A DNA stretch of 64,000 bases from Rhizobium sp. LC145 (GTDB lineage: Bacteria; Pseudomonadota; Alphaproteobacteria; Rhizobiales; Rhizobiaceae). A program made the translations under genes and the position numbers. Shown here piece by piece: positions 1 to 8,462 of the stretch; the first letter of the stretch is position 1; the number at the start of each line of letters is the position of its first letter. The stretch lies in assembly GCF_001005825.1 (NCBI RefSeq), contig NZ_LBHV01000001.1, forward strand, positions 682,001 to 746,000, in the 5' to 3' direction. The notes under the pieces were generated by a model. That model had not been told where the DNA came from. It saw only the letters and a program-made list of their open reading frames with translations, and did not search any database.

Positions 1-839
1 CGTTTGCCGATCCGATTGGGCTGGAGGAAGAGATGGGCGAACTGGTCTGGCAATTCGTCGAAACGGCGCGCGGCGCCGGCGGACGCGCCGCCTTCTACCA
101 GATCTCGCCCGCCATGCTTTCCTATTGCGCCGATGCCGGTTTGCGTGCGTTCAAGCTCGGCGAACTCGCCATCGTCGATCTCACGCGTTTCGAACTCAAG
201 GGCGGAAAGCTCGCCAGCCTGCGCCAGTCCATCAGCCGCGGCGCGAGGGATGGCCTCGTGTTTTCCGTGGTGGAGATTCCCGACGTGCCGGCGATCTTGC
301 CGGAACTGCAGGCGGTTTCCGACGCCTGGCTCGCGCATCACAATACACGCGAAAAGACGTTCTCGCTGGGCGCCTTCCGGGAGGACTACATCCTCTCGCA
401 ACCGGTCGCCGTGCTGCGCCAGGAAGAGCGCATCATCGCCTTCGCGACATTGATGGTTACCGAGACGAGGAAGGAAGCGACCGTGGATCTGATGCGCTTC
501 CTGCCCGAAGCGCCGCGCGGCGCGATGGATTTTCTGTTCGTCAGCATCATGCAGCACATGCGCGAGACCGGCTACGAGACCTTCAATCTCGGCATGGCGC
601 CGCTCTCGGGCATGTCGAAGCGGGAGATAGCACCCGTGTGGGACCGCATCGGCAGCACTATTTATGAGCACGGGGAACGGTTCTACAACTTCAAGGGACT
701 CAGAGCTTTCAAATCGAAGTTCCACCCGAGCTGGCAGCCGCGCTATTTCGCCGTGTCCGGCGGCACCGGCGCCCTGATGGCGCTGATGGACGTCACGCTG
801 CTGATCGGCGGCGGCATCAGAGGAGTTGTCGGAAAATGA
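1..839 (+). CDS. mprF: Lysyl-phosphatidylglycerol synthase (MprF/LpiA), C-terminal part, 5' end outside window
   Basis: This open frame enters from the left edge (first full codon at 3), so only about the last 279 residues are seen. They match the cytosolic C-terminal catalytic domain (DUF2156) of LpiA/MprF enzymes, which transfer lysine from Lys-tRNA to phosphatidylglycerol and reduce the negative charge of the membrane. Family-like segments are LGMAPLSGMS and, near the end, YNFKGLRAFKSKFHPSW. The N-terminal flippase-like membrane domain must lie upstream. The stop TGA (837-839) overlaps the ATG of the acvB-like gene at 836, indicating translational coupling. An lpiA-acvB/atvA operon is known from Rhizobium, Sinorhizobium and Agrobacterium and is linked to acid tolerance. 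Family is clear; the truncation is only the window edge. Confidence 0.88.
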   Translation, partial: FADPIGLEEEMGELVWQFVETARGAGGRAAFYQISPAMLSYCADAGLRAFKLGELAIVDLTRFELKGGKLASLRQSISRGARDGLVFSVVEIPDVPAILPELQAVSDAWLAHHNTREKTFSLGAFREDYILSQPVAVLRQEERIIAFATLMVTETRKEATVDLMRFLPEAPRGAMDFLFVSIMQHMRETGYETFNLGMAPLSGMSKREIAPVWDRIGSTIYEHGERFYNFKGLRAFKSKFHPSWQPRYFAVSGGTGALMALMDVTLLIGGGIRGVVGK

Positions 840-2206
840 GACTTCGCCACGTCATGATGATGGTTAGCCTTATGGGCGCCACGGGCCTCGCCGGCACCCT
901 TCACGCGCAGGAGCCGCCGAAATTCGATACCGGCATGATACCCTCGCAGCACATCTTCCTGCCGGATGGCGAGGCCGATGCCAGCGTCTTCCTGATATCC
1001 GATACCGCTGGCTGGAGTAACACCGACGAGCAGGAGGCCAAGGCTCTCGTCGAGAAGGGCGCTGCCGTGGTCGGCATCGATTTTCCCTCTTACCTCGCCG
1101 CGCTACGCAAGGACGATGGCGACTGCATCTACATGATTTCCGATGTGGAGGCACTCGCTCAGCAGATCCAGCGCGCCACCGGCAACAGCAGCTACCGGCC
1201 GCCTATCATCGCCGGAATTGGTGAAGGCGGAGCCTTGGCGCTCGCCATGATCGCCCAGAGCCCCGTGGCGACGATCGGCGAAGCGGTGGCGGTCGATCCG
1301 GCTGCCGGCATTCCGCTGACGAAACAGCTCTGCACTCCGGCCTCGAAGGAGCAGCGGGGCGACCGGATGGTCTACGGCCTGACCGATGGCGAACTGCCCG
1401 CGGGCGTCACGGTTCTGTTTTCCAAGAGCGCCGATCAGGACGGCCGGGACCATGTCGCGGCGCTGACGGCCGCGCACCCGGATATCGAGGTGCAGGATAT
1501 CGACGACGCGCCCGCGGATGCGCTTTTGCAGACGCTGAGCGATCGGGGCGAAGCATCGGGAGACGCCGACAACCCGCTCGGGCTTCCGCTGACCGTTCTC
1601 GAAACCGCGCCGAAATTCGACACCATGGCGGTGGTCTATTCCGGCGACGGCGGCTGGCGCGACATCGACAAGGAGATCGGCGGCGCGCTGCAATCCTCCG
1701 GCATCCCGACCGTGGGGGTGGATTCGCTTCGCTATTTCTGGTCGGAGCGCAAGCCCCAGGATGTAGCCGACGACCTGACCCGGATCATCGATACCTACCG
1801 CCATCAGTGGCATGTGAAGCACGTTCTCCTTGTCGGCTATTCCTTCGGCGCGGATGTTCTGCCCGCGACCTACAACCTACTTACCGACAAGGAAAAGCAG
1901 CATATCGCGCAGATTTCGCTGCTCGCCGTCTCGCACGAGGTCGACTACGAGGTCTCCGTGTCCGGCTGGCTCGGCGTAGCCGGCGACGGGTCGGCGGGCG
2001 ACCCGGCCAGCGATATCCGCAAGATCGATCCCGCGCTCGTCCAATGCTTTTACGGCACCGATGATGACGACGACGACGCCTGCCCCACGCTCAAGGACAC
2101 ACCCGTCGAGATCATTCCGGTCGATGGCGGGCACCATTTCGACGGGGACTACGAAGCTCTCGCCAAACGCATCACGGACGGATTGACGAAACGCCTGGGC
2201 CGATAG
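836..2206 (+). CDS. acvB: AcvB/VirJ-family periplasmic hydrolase
   Basis: 456 residues. An N-terminal signal peptide (about residues 1-24, ending LHA before QEPP) predicts periplasmic export. The N-terminal half is the AcvB-specific region. The C-terminal half (from about residue 240) is the VirJ-type alpha/beta-hydrolase, with nucleophile motif GYSFGAD (Ser336) and a late GGHHF (His433/434) fitting a Ser-His catalytic pair. AcvB of Agrobacterium and AtvA of Rhizobium tropici are known to remove lysine from lysyl-phosphatidylglycerol, opposing the enzyme encoded just upstream. The start overlaps the mprF stop (ATGA). The gene converges on the GNAT gene at 2216 with a 9-bp gap. An Asp run (DDDDDD) near residue 410 is unusual but in frame. 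Confidence 0.85.
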   Translation: MRLRHVMMMVSLMGATGLAGTLHAQEPPKFDTGMIPSQHIFLPDGEADASVFLISDTAGWSNTDEQEAKALVEKGAAVVGIDFPSYLAALRKDDGDCIYMISDVEALAQQIQRATGNSSYRPPIIAGIGEGGALALAMIAQSPVATIGEAVAVDPAAGIPLTKQLCTPASKEQRGDRMVYGLTDGELPAGVTVLFSKSADQDGRDHVAALTAAHPDIEVQDIDDAPADALLQTLSDRGEASGDADNPLGLPLTVLETAPKFDTMAVVYSGDGGWRDIDKEIGGALQSSGIPTVGVDSLRYFWSERKPQDVADDLTRIIDTYRHQWHVKHVLLVGYSFGADVLPATYNLLTDKEKQHIAQISLLAVSHEVDYEVSVSGWLGVAGDGSAGDPASDIRKIDPALVQCFYGTDDDDDDACPTLKDTPVEIIPVDGGHHFDGDYEALAKRITDGLTKRLGR

Positions 2207-2215
2207 AGCATCCCT

Positions 2216-2728
2216 CTAAAATCCGGCCCCGTAGGCATCTTCCTCCGCCTCGACGACAAGCTGCTTCAAAAGGCCGACCGACTGAACATCATTGTCGATC
2301 TTCGGAGAGTAGGCGACCGAAAGCCAGTTCACCGTATAACCGTTCTTCTGAAAAAAGCCGATCGCCTCGGCATTCCGGGCATGGGTCGCGACGCGGGCGA
2401 CTTCGAACCCCTGCTGCACGATCTGGCGCTCGATCTCCTGCAAGAGGGTTCTTCCGATCCCCCGTCCCTTGAGGGCCGGCTCGATCCAGAAATCGCTGAT
2501 CAATTCATCCAGGCCTTCGCGCGCCGCCCAGCCGGCGAGGCTTCCGCCCTGCTCGACGACGGTGATGGTCAGCCAGGAGGAACGGGTGAAATTCCGGAAG
2601 GCGGCGCGGGCGTTTTCCCGCATCGCATCCGTTCCGCCGATCGGAGACATGGCCTTTTCCCAGGCCCTCAACCCGATCGTCGCCAATATCTCCGCTTCAT
2701 CCCCGCGCGCGTTGCGAATGGTGATCAT
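2216..2728 (-). CDS. GNAT-family N-acetyltransferase (copy 1)
   Basis: 170 residues from the ATG at 2728, preceded by AGGGG about six bases upstream. The open frame continues further upstream (to 2938), but that part is unlike the family. The acetyl-CoA pyrophosphate-binding motif A is GRGIGRTLL, preceded by the typical strand ISDFWIEPAL and followed by the motif B region ARNAEAIGFFQKNGY. The substrate cannot be told. It is clearly related to the second GNAT at 3742-4239 (both have ISD-W--P-L-GRGIG and a QARN or HARN segment), and the two flank a YjhX-like gene. The E. coli partner of YjhX is also a GNAT protein, YjhQ, so an antitoxin-like role is possible but only inferred. Confidence 0.75.
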   Translation of the reverse strand: MITIRNARGDEAEILATIGLRAWEKAMSPIGGTDAMRENARAAFRNFTRSSWLTITVVEQGGSLAGWAAREGLDELISDFWIEPALKGRGIGRTLLQEIERQIVQQGFEVARVATHARNAEAIGFFQKNGYTVNWLSVAYSPKIDNDVQSVGLLKQLVVEAEEDAYGAGF

Positions 2729-2891
2729 GACCGCCCCTACTCGCGCCCAGTACACCATCGAGTTCAAGCTTTTGCCAGCCCCGAATTCCGCGCTCCCGGA
2801 AGGGCTCGGCTTGACGATTGTCGAAAACCGCCTTAGTTGCAAGCCCGTACTCATGGAGTTTTGATGTTCTCTCTCGCTGAGACCCGGTAAG

Positions 2892-2923
2892 GGGCCAGCC
2901 CGCAGATTTCCTGCCGCTGGCCC
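2892..2923. other. Strong hairpin in the divergent GNAT/yjhX intergenic region
   Basis: GGGCCAGC (2892-2899) and GCTGGCCC (2916-2923) are perfect inverted arms, and the interior GCAG/CTGC extends the stem. No T-run follows on either strand, so it is not a standard terminator. A second, weaker arm pair, ACGTC (2945-2949) and GACGT (2963-2967), is followed by T's and could act as a plus-strand attenuator ahead of the gene at 3018. The 289-bp region 2729-3017 shows no further gene. Confidence 0.4.
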
Positions 2924-3017
2924 AGGCAAAAACGGCAAACCCCGACGTCATGCGACGCCGGCGACGTTTTTGTATGCCCTTCCGCAAGCCGGAAGAGCTT
3001 ATCCGGACATCGAAACA

Positions 3018-3275
3018 ATGGATATTTCCCGCGCCGAACAGCGCATCCTTCACCTGCTCGCTCAGGGCGGCAGGATCGAACTTACCCGAGACGACAACAG
3101 GAAGATCGAGAAGATCCAGCTCCTCACCCGCGAAGGCTGGGCCTTCAATGGTCTCGACCTGACAACCTTCCGCAAGCTCAAGCAGAAGCGGGCGATCAAA
3201 TCCTCGGGCGGCAAGCCCTACCGTATCACCGAACGGGGCCTGCAACTGGTGAGATCGCAACTGGACAACAGATGA
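3018..3275 (+). CDS. yjhX: YjhX/TopAI-like toxin (UPF0386)
   Basis: 85 residues from the ATG at 3018, the usual length of the UPF0386/YjhX family. An upstream in-frame start at 2970 would add 16 unrelated residues. The N-terminal half is a small winged-helix-like sequence (ISRAEQRILHLLAQGG). The C-terminal half carries the family-like segments LTREGWAF, LKQKRAIKSSGGKPYRIT and RGLQLVRSQL. In E. coli YjhX (TopAI) binds and inhibits DNA topoisomerase I, and the neighbouring GNAT protein YjhQ relieves this. Here GNAT genes lie on both sides but on the opposite strand, so this is not the classical tandem operon. A good terminator follows at 3283. No obvious Shine-Dalgarno precedes the start. Confidence 0.72.
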   Translation: MDISRAEQRILHLLAQGGRIELTRDDNRKIEKIQLLTREGWAFNGLDLTTFRKLKQKRAIKSSGGKPYRITERGLQLVRSQLDNR

Positions 3276-3282
3276 TACGAAC

Positions 3283-3311
3283 GGCGGCGCTCGCGAGGGC
3301 GCCGCCTTTTT
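3283..3311 (+). terminator. Rho-independent terminator after yjhX-like gene
   Basis: Perfect 8-bp stem GGCGGCGC/GCGCCGCC around an eight-base loop, followed directly by TTTTT (3307-3311), eight bases after the stop at 3275. Confidence 0.8.
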
Positions 3312-3320
3312 CCTCCGGCG

Positions 3321-3647
3321 CTATCTCCTGAGGTATTCCGCCGTCATTGCAAGCTCCTTGCGAAGCAGCTCGGCCGCCGAATCGTCGAACTGAACGTCTT
3401 CGCAAAGGCGAATGATCAGCTCCCTGTATTCCGGATATTTCCGCAATTCGTAGGCCGCGGCCATTTTGGAGGCTGTGGAATTGCCTTCCATTCCCAGGTG
3501 CTCGGTGATCTGGAAGAACCGTTCATAGCGCTCGTGCACGTTCCTGCTTCTGAGAGCTACAACATAAGCTGCCGCGGACCAGGCCAGGACACAGAACGGA
3601 AGCGCCAGGCCAAGATAGGCAATCCATTCCATAAAGGTCAAAGGCAT
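3321..3647 (-). CDS. Small membrane protein of unknown function
   Basis: 108 residues from the ATG at 3647; a TTG at 3689 could add 14 residues. One hydrophobic segment (about residues 7-30, IAYLGLALPFCVLAWSAAAY) is followed by a basic stretch and a soluble, largely helical C-terminal part rich in charged residues (HERYERFFQITEHL, YELRKYPEYRELI). This predicts an N-out, C-cytosolic single-pass protein. I do not recognise the family. It lies between the YjhX-like gene (convergent, terminator between) and the second GNAT gene (same strand, 94 bp upstream), so it may share the gatA-GNAT transcript. Confidence 0.55.
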   Translation of the reverse strand: MPLTFMEWIAYLGLALPFCVLAWSAAAYVVALRSRNVHERYERFFQITEHLGMEGNSTASKMAAAYELRKYPEYRELIIRLCEDVQFDDSAAELLRKELAMTAEYLRR

Positions 3648-3741
3648 CTCGTCACCACTGTTTCGCGTCGCAATCCATGGTCGTTTCAACGACCATGCGG
3701 TTCATAGCACGTGAAAGTGGGCCTTCGAAGAGGAAAGCAAC

Positions 3742-4239
3742 CTAGCGGGACAACACCTTCTCGAGGTGTACTTTTTCGAGCTCGATGCCCATGCTTTTGG
3801 AATATTCGCGACCGCGCCAGGCGATATCGAAGCCGCAGCGTTCGTAAAGCCGAATACCACCAGCGTTACGCGCTTGCGTATCCAGCCTTGCGGTCTGGTA
3901 TCCTTCAGCACGAATGTCATCGCAGAGGCTCAGCAAGAGCGCCTTGCCAATTCCTCTGCCCTGCAGGCTCGGGAGAACCCATAGATCGGAAATGTAGTTC
4001 GGCGCGCCATCGCGCGCACCCCAGCCGACCACAGCTCCATCCAGTTCGCCCACATGAACCAGCGCATTCGTTTGGCTGGCAAAGATCTCAAAAGCGTGCC
4101 GCGTGCGCTCGACCACGTCGAGAGCCAATTCGCAGCCTTTGAACGCGTCGCTGGATTTCCAGGCGGTAAAGCCAACCTCGCCGACCACATGGTGATCGGC
4201 GACGGTCATTTTCCTGATTATGAGCCCGCTTACCACCAC
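3742..4239 (-). CDS. GNAT-family N-acetyltransferase (copy 2)
   Basis: 165 residues from a GTG at 4239. Motif A is GRGIGKALL, preceded by [12 protein letters not shown] and followed by [15 protein letters not shown], so this is a complete GNAT fold. Substrate unknown. The start lies ten bases inside the 3' end of gatA (stop at 4230-4232), so it is probably co-translated with gatA; an alternative start is Met11. It resembles the GNAT at 2216-2728 closely enough to suggest a local duplication, with the YjhX-like gene trapped between the two copies. Confidence 0.75.
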   Translation of the reverse strand: MVVSGLIIRKMTVADHHVVGEVGFTAWKSSDAFKGCELALDVVERTRHAFEIFASQTNALVHVGELDGAVVGWGARDGAPNYISDLWVLPSLQGRGIGKALLLSLCDDIRAEGYQTARLDTQARNAGGIRLYERCGFDIAWRGREYSKSMGIELEKVHLEKVLSR

Positions 4240-5711
4240 TTGGCCGGGGTGAAGCGGCCGGCGGCCTGTTCGATGACATGGGCGGTGCGGAACAGCGTCT
4301 CCTCATCGAAGGGCTTGCCGATGAGTTGCAGGCCGAGCGGCAGCCCCTTGTGGTCGAGGCCGGCAGGAACCGCGATGCCGGGCAGGCCGGCCATGTTCAC
4401 AGTCACCGTGAAGATGTCGTTCAGATACATCTTCACGGGATCGGAAGCGAGGTCCTCATCGGCGACGCCGAAGGCGGAGGACGGCGTGGCGGGCGTCAGG
4501 ATTGCATCGACGCCGGCGTCGAAGACCTGCTCGAAATCGCGCTTGATGAGCGTGCGAACCTTCTGCGCCTGCAAGTAATAGGCATCGTAGTAACCGGCCG
4601 ACAGCACATAGGTGCCGATCATGATACGGCGCTTGACCTCCTTGCCGAAGCCGGCAGCACGGGTCTTCTCGTACATGTCGATGATGTCCTTGCCGTCGAC
4701 GCGCAGGCCGTAACGAACGCCGTCGTAACGGGCAAGGTTGGAGGAGGCTTCCGCCGGGGCCACGATGTAATAGGCCGGCAGGGCGTATTTCGTGTGCGGC
4801 AGGGAAATATCGACGATCTCGGCGCCTGCATCCTTGAGGAAGGCGATGCCCTGTTGCCAGAGCGCCTCGATTTCCTCCGGCATGCCGTCGACGCGGTATT
4901 CTTTCGGGATGCCGATCTTCATGCCCTTGACCGACTGGCCGAGGGCGGCTTCGTAATCCGGAACCGGCAGATCGACGGAGGTCGTGTCCTTGGCGTCCAC
5001 GCTTGCCATGGATTTCAAGAGGATCGCGGCATCGCGCACATCGCGCGCGATCGGGCCGGCCTGATCCAGCGACGAGGCGAAGGCGACCGTGCCCCAGCGC
5101 GAGCAGCGGCCATAGGTCGGCTTGATGCCGACCGTGCCGGTGAAGGCGGCCGGCTGACGGATGGAGCCGCCGGTGTCGGTAGCGGTGGCGCCGGCGCACA
5201 GATGGGCGGCAACGGCTGCGGCCGATCCGCCGGAGGAGCCTCCCGGCACGAGCTGCTGATTGGAGCCCTTGGCCCGCCACGGATTGATGACCGCGCCGTA
5301 ATGAGAGGTCTCATTGGAGGAGCCCATGGCGAACTCATCCATGTTGAGCTTGCCGAGCATCACCGCGCCGTCATCCCAGAGGTTCTGGGTAACGGTCGAT
5401 TCGTATTTCGGCTTGAACCCGTCGAGGATATGCGAGCAGGCTTGGGTATGGATGTCCTGCGTGGCAAAGAGATCCTTGATGCCAAGCGGAATGCCTTCCA
5501 GCGCGCCAGCCTTGCCGGACGCGAGCCGCGCGTCGGAAGCCTTGGCCATTTCCAGCGCCTTTTCAGATGTCACCGCGATATAGGCGTTCAGCGCTCCGTT
5601 CGCCGCATCGATCGCCTTGAGATAGGCGTCCGTCAGTTCGACGGCGGAAAATTCCTTGGCCTTCAGCTTTTCGCGGGCTTCGGCAATGGTCAGGCTGGTC
5701 AATTCGGTCAT
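4230..5711 (-). CDS. gatA: Asp-tRNA(Asn)/Glu-tRNA(Gln) amidotransferase subunit A
   Basis: 493 residues, the usual length, from the ATG at 5711. GatA liberates ammonia from glutamine for transamidation of misacylated Glu-tRNA(Gln) or Asp-tRNA(Asn) in the cytosol. The amidase signature is complete: Lys79 in [10 protein letters not shown], cis-Ser159 in [11 protein letters not shown] and Ser183 in [11 protein letters not shown], forming the Ser-cisSer-Lys triad. It lies 61 bp downstream of gatC on the same strand; gatB is not in this window. The first in-frame ATG (5825) would overlap gatC and adds non-family sequence, so it was not used. Confidence 0.97.
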   Translation of the reverse strand: MTELTSLTIAEAREKLKAKEFSAVELTDAYLKAIDAANGALNAYIAVTSEKALEMAKASDARLASGKAGALEGIPLGIKDLFATQDIHTQACSHILDGFKPKYESTVTQNLWDDGAVMLGKLNMDEFAMGSSNETSHYGAVINPWRAKGSNQQLVPGGSSGGSAAAVAAHLCAGATATDTGGSIRQPAAFTGTVGIKPTYGRCSRWGTVAFASSLDQAGPIARDVRDAAILLKSMASVDAKDTTSVDLPVPDYEAALGQSVKGMKIGIPKEYRVDGMPEEIEALWQQGIAFLKDAGAEIVDISLPHTKYALPAYYIVAPAEASSNLARYDGVRYGLRVDGKDIIDMYEKTRAAGFGKEVKRRIMIGTYVLSAGYYDAYYLQAQKVRTLIKRDFEQVFDAGVDAILTPATPSSAFGVADEDLASDPVKMYLNDIFTVTVNMAGLPGIAVPAGLDHKGLPLGLQLIGKPFDEETLFRTAHVIEQAAGRFTPAKWW

Positions 5712-5772
5712 GATATCGTTCTTCGAAAGAGCTTGAGGACGTGGCGGAAGGTCAGCGGCAGCCCGGAGGCGC

Positions 5773-6060
5773 TCACTCGACCACTTTCGGCACGAGGAAG
5801 AAATTCCGGTCGCTATTCGGCGCATTGGCGATCACGTCGTCGGCCTTGTCGCCATCGGTCACCGCATCGTGGCGCCGGCGCATCGCCATGGGCATTACGG
5901 AAGTCATCGGCTCCACGCCGGTGACGTCGACTTCGGAAAGTTGCTCGACGAAGCCGAGGATACCATTCAGTTCGCCCACCATGCGATTGGCCTCATCCTC
6001 GGAAACCGCGATGCGGGCGAGATGAGCGACGCGCTTGACGGTGGCGAGATCGACGGACAT
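5773..6060 (-). CDS. gatC: Asp-tRNA(Asn)/Glu-tRNA(Gln) amidotransferase subunit C
   Basis: 95 residues from the ATG at 6060, preceded by GGAG at a good distance. GatC is the small clamp that stabilises GatA on GatB. Family features are the N-terminal helix [21 protein letters not shown], the segment [16 protein letters not shown] and the C-terminal [10 protein letters not shown], which in known structures inserts at the GatA-GatB interface. First gene of the gatCA pair. The longer frame (to 6120) has no family character. Confidence 0.96.
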   Translation of the reverse strand: MSVDLATVKRVAHLARIAVSEDEANRMVGELNGILGFVEQLSEVDVTGVEPMTSVMPMAMRRRHDAVTDGDKADDVIANAPNSDRNFFLVPKVVE

Positions 6061-6137
6061 GGCATGAACTCCGGGCAAGAAATTTCCTACCGCTATAATG
6101 GCCATGTCCGCCCTTCGCAACGGGGGATGCGGTAATA

Positions 6138-6842
6138 TCAGAAGGTGAGCGCCGCGCCAGGCGCGGGCGCTTCGACCCGCGTGCGCGTTCCTTCCATGCC
6201 CTTGACGAATTTTTCCGGCGTCTGATCGATGATCGGGAAGGAGCCGTAATGGCAGGGAATGGCGTGCTTGAAATCGAAGAAGCGCTGGCAGGCGAGCGCC
6301 GCCACGGCACCGCCCATGGTGAAACGGTCGCCGATCGGCACGAGGCCGATATCGGGTTGGTGCAATTCGTTGATGAGGCCCATGTCGGTGAAGATGTCGG
6401 TATCGCCCATGTGCAGGAGCGACGGCTCGTCATCGATATGCAGCATCAGGCCGTTGGCGCTGCCGAGCGAATGGGAAACGCCGTCCTCGGTGACCTGAGC
6501 CGAGGAATGCAGCGCCTGCGTGAACGTGACGGTGAAGCCGTCGAAGGCGACCGTGCCACCGGTATTGCCCATGTCGAGCTTTTCGACGCCCTTCGTGCCG
6601 AGCCAGGCGGCGAGATCGGCATTGCCGAAGACCACCGCGCCGGTTTCCCTGGCGAGTGCGACAGTATCGCCCACATGATCGCCATGGCCGTGCGTGAGCA
6701 GGATATGGGTAATCCCCTCGGCGGCTTCCTTGCGGTCAAGACCGGAAAAACCGGGATTGCCGGTGAAAAACGGATCAATGAGGATTTTTGCCCTTGCCGT
6801 CTCGATGCGGAAGGCGGCGTGGCCGAGCCAGGTGATCTTCAT
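6138..6842 (-). CDS. UPF0173 metal-dependent hydrolase (metallo-beta-lactamase fold)
   Basis: 234 residues from the ATG at 6842, preceded by a perfect AAGGAG seven bases upstream. The sequence begins [14 protein letters not shown], typical of UPF0173/YtkL-type proteins. The metal-binding motif is LLTHGHGDH (His51, His53, Asp55, His56). Length equals the family norm. Substrate is not established for the family. It lies 77 bp downstream of the gatC start on the same strand and might be cotranscribed with gatCA. The 224 bp upstream separate it from the divergent PhnA-like gene. Confidence 0.85.
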   Translation of the reverse strand: MKITWLGHAAFRIETARAKILIDPFFTGNPGFSGLDRKEAAEGITHILLTHGHGDHVGDTVALARETGAVVFGNADLAAWLGTKGVEKLDMGNTGGTVAFDGFTVTFTQALHSSAQVTEDGVSHSLGSANGLMLHIDDEPSLLHMGDTDIFTDMGLINELHQPDIGLVPIGDRFTMGGAVAALACQRFFDFKHAIPCHYGSFPIIDQTPEKFVKGMEGTRTRVEAPAPGAALTF

Positions 6843-7066
6843 GGATAACTCCTTGGATATAAGGGTGGAAGTATAAGGGAGGCCGACGCGGTGGCAACAT
6901 AGCAGGGCGACTTCCATCTCATTACATGGCCAATGCGGCAGACCTGCGGTGGAGCGGTCGAGACCAGCAGTTGCAAGCTATCATCGCCTAGGCTAAGCGA
7001 CCGGAAGGGGCCGCGCGCTCAATAGAATGCGCGAAAACTTCATCCTGCTCACCCAAGGAAACCAAC

Positions 7067-7372
7067 ATGGCCGGCAATGGTGACGAATACGTCTACGACG
7101 AGGTGACGGGTGAATGGCTGCCCGCCTCCGAGATGGCCGCCAAAGCTGCGGAAGAGAATGCCGTACGCGACGCGACCGGCAACGTGCTGGCCGATGGCGA
7201 CGCAGTCACGCTCATTAAGGACCTCAAGGTCAAGGGCGCCGGCCAGACTCTGAAACAGGGGACCGTTATCCGCTCGATACGTCTTACCGACAATCCCGAA
7301 GAAATCGATTGCCGCCACGATACGATCAAGGGTCTTGTACTCAGGACGGAATTCGTCCGCAAAAAGAACTGA
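7067..7372 (+). CDS. PhnA/YjdM-like alkylphosphonate utilisation domain protein
   Basis: 101 residues, ATG at 7067 preceded by AAGGAAACC. The body (about residues 32-101) matches the C-terminal PhnA domain: [50 protein letters not shown] and the terminal TEFVRKKN. The N-terminal zinc-ribbon of full-length PhnA/YjdM is replaced by a short acidic stretch. Despite the name, a direct role in phosphonate breakdown has not been shown for this family. It is followed 23 bp later by ruvX on the same strand. Confidence 0.75.
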   Translation: MAGNGDEYVYDEVTGEWLPASEMAAKAAEENAVRDATGNVLADGDAVTLIKDLKVKGAGQTLKQGTVIRSIRLTDNPEEIDCRHDTIKGLVLRTEFVRKKN

Positions 7373-7395
7373 GACCGCAACAGGGATGCTATGCC

Positions 7396-7893
7396 ATGGC
7401 AACGCTGACCATCGAGGAACTCGCAGGTCACCTCGCCCCGAACCAGCCGATCGCCGGCCTTGACCTCGGCACCAAGACGATCGGTCTTGCCGTTTCGGAT
7501 CTCGGGCGGCGTTTTGCGACACCTCGCCCCGTCATCAAGCGTGTGAAATTCACCAAGGACGCGGAGGTGCTGCTCGCCTTTGCTGAAAAGGAAAAGATCG
7601 GCGGCTTCGTCATCGGCTTGCCGATGAACATGGACGGCTCCTCAGGGCCCCGGGTGCAGGCCACCCGCGCCTTCGTGCGCACCATGGGCGAGAAGACTGC
7701 CCTGCCCTTCGTCTTCTGGGACGAACGGCTCTCGACAGTCGCGGCCGAGCGCGCGCTTCTGGAAATGGACGTGTCGCGGGCGAAGCGCGCGGAGCGGATC
7801 GATTCGGCTGCCGCGAGCTTCATCCTTCAGGGAGCGCTCGACAGGCTCTCCTCGCTTGCCAGGGCCTCGCGAGATCCGGACCGCGCAGACTGA
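7396..7893 (+). CDS. ruvX: Putative Holliday junction resolvase / pre-16S rRNA nuclease YqgF
   Basis: 165 residues from the ATG at 7396 (AGGGA about ten bases upstream). RNase H-like fold with the conserved blocks [15 protein letters not shown] (Asp23), [29 protein letters not shown] and [10 protein letters not shown], giving the Asp-Glu-Asp active-site set. YqgF proteins process the 5' end of 16S rRNA and have been proposed as backup resolvases. The 3' end overlaps the convergent membrane-protein gene (7827-8162) by 67 bp. Confidence 0.93.
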   Translation: MATLTIEELAGHLAPNQPIAGLDLGTKTIGLAVSDLGRRFATPRPVIKRVKFTKDAEVLLAFAEKEKIGGFVIGLPMNMDGSSGPRVQATRAFVRTMGEKTALPFVFWDERLSTVAAERALLEMDVSRAKRAERIDSAAASFILQGALDRLSSLARASRDPDRAD

Positions 7894-8162
7894 CGCCTCC
7901 GCCACCAGGCGGCGATCTGCTTGCGCTTGCGGAAAGCGATGATCGCGAAGACGATCAGGCTGTCGACGACGATGGCGCGGGCAACGAGCGGCGGGATGGT
8001 TTCGGGCGGAATGCCCAGAACCTGACCGTAGATCTGGAACACAAGATCATGGGTCTGCCTGGTCAGCATAAAGAAGCCGAAGCTCATGTCGTAGTAGGAT
8101 AGCCCGTACCAGCTCGTCAGCAGCAGGACGGGACCCGCCCACAGGATCAGGAACCACTTCAT
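7827..8162 (-). CDS. Small membrane protein (resembles DUF6105)
   Basis: 111 residues from the ATG at 8162. Two hydrophobic spans are visible: [22 protein letters not shown] near the start and [14 protein letters not shown] about residues 70-84, followed by a strongly basic tail ([14 protein letters not shown]) predicted to be cytosolic. I associate this layout with the rhizobial DUF6105 family, from memory only. The start is coupled (ATGA) to the stop of a 56-codon gene just upstream. The C-terminal 22 codons overlap ruvX on the other strand. Confidence 0.6.
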   Translation of the reverse strand: MKWFLILWAGPVLLLTSWYGLSYYDMSFGFFMLTRQTHDLVFQIYGQVLGIPPETIPPLVARAIVVDSLIVFAIIAFRKRKQIAAWWRRRQSARSGSREALASEESLSSAP

Positions 8163-8329
8163 GTGGTCACCCCCTTCGGTTGAGCCGGATCGAACTCCAG
8201 CAACACGATCCACCTGGCCAGAGCCATGATGCTCAGCACCATCGCAGGCACCGCGATATTGAGCGCCAGCACCGCGAAGAACATCGTCATGATGCCCAGC
8301 AATGCTCCGTTCTGGAGTGTCGTTCCCAT
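8159..8329 (-). CDS. 56-residue membrane microprotein, coupled to the DUF6105-like gene
   Basis: An open frame of 57 codons runs from the ATG at 8329 to a TGA at 8159-8161. It encodes a short polar start, a long hydrophobic helix (about residues 10-45: LLGIMTMFFAVLALNIAV and following) and a short polar tail ([12 protein letters not shown]). The TGA overlaps the ATG of the next membrane protein as ATGA, a typical coupled arrangement, which argues that it is real. No strong Shine-Dalgarno is visible. Function unknown; it could be a partner of the downstream membrane protein. The 133 bp upstream (8330-8462) hold no gene. Confidence 0.5.
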   Translation of the reverse strand: MGTTLQNGALLGIMTMFFAVLALNIAVPAMVLSIMALARWIVLLEFDPAQPKGVTT

Positions 8330-8462
8330 GACCGGTGCCCGACGAAGGATCGTGGTTAATGATATGTTAACGACACACTAGCCGCGGAGGCGGCCGGCGC
8401 AATGCAAAGTCATGCCTATGGTTAACGGGCGGCCGCCGGCCTGTGGACAAACAGGAACCGGC

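Noticed and set aside
2729..2938. N-terminal extension of GNAT copy 1
   Set aside because: The 70 extra residues lack family features, and a Shine-Dalgarno stands before the internal ATG at 2728.
4278..5924. 548-codon plus-strand frame opposite gatA and gatC
   Set aside because: Crosses two well-supported genes on the other strand; product has no recognisable domain.
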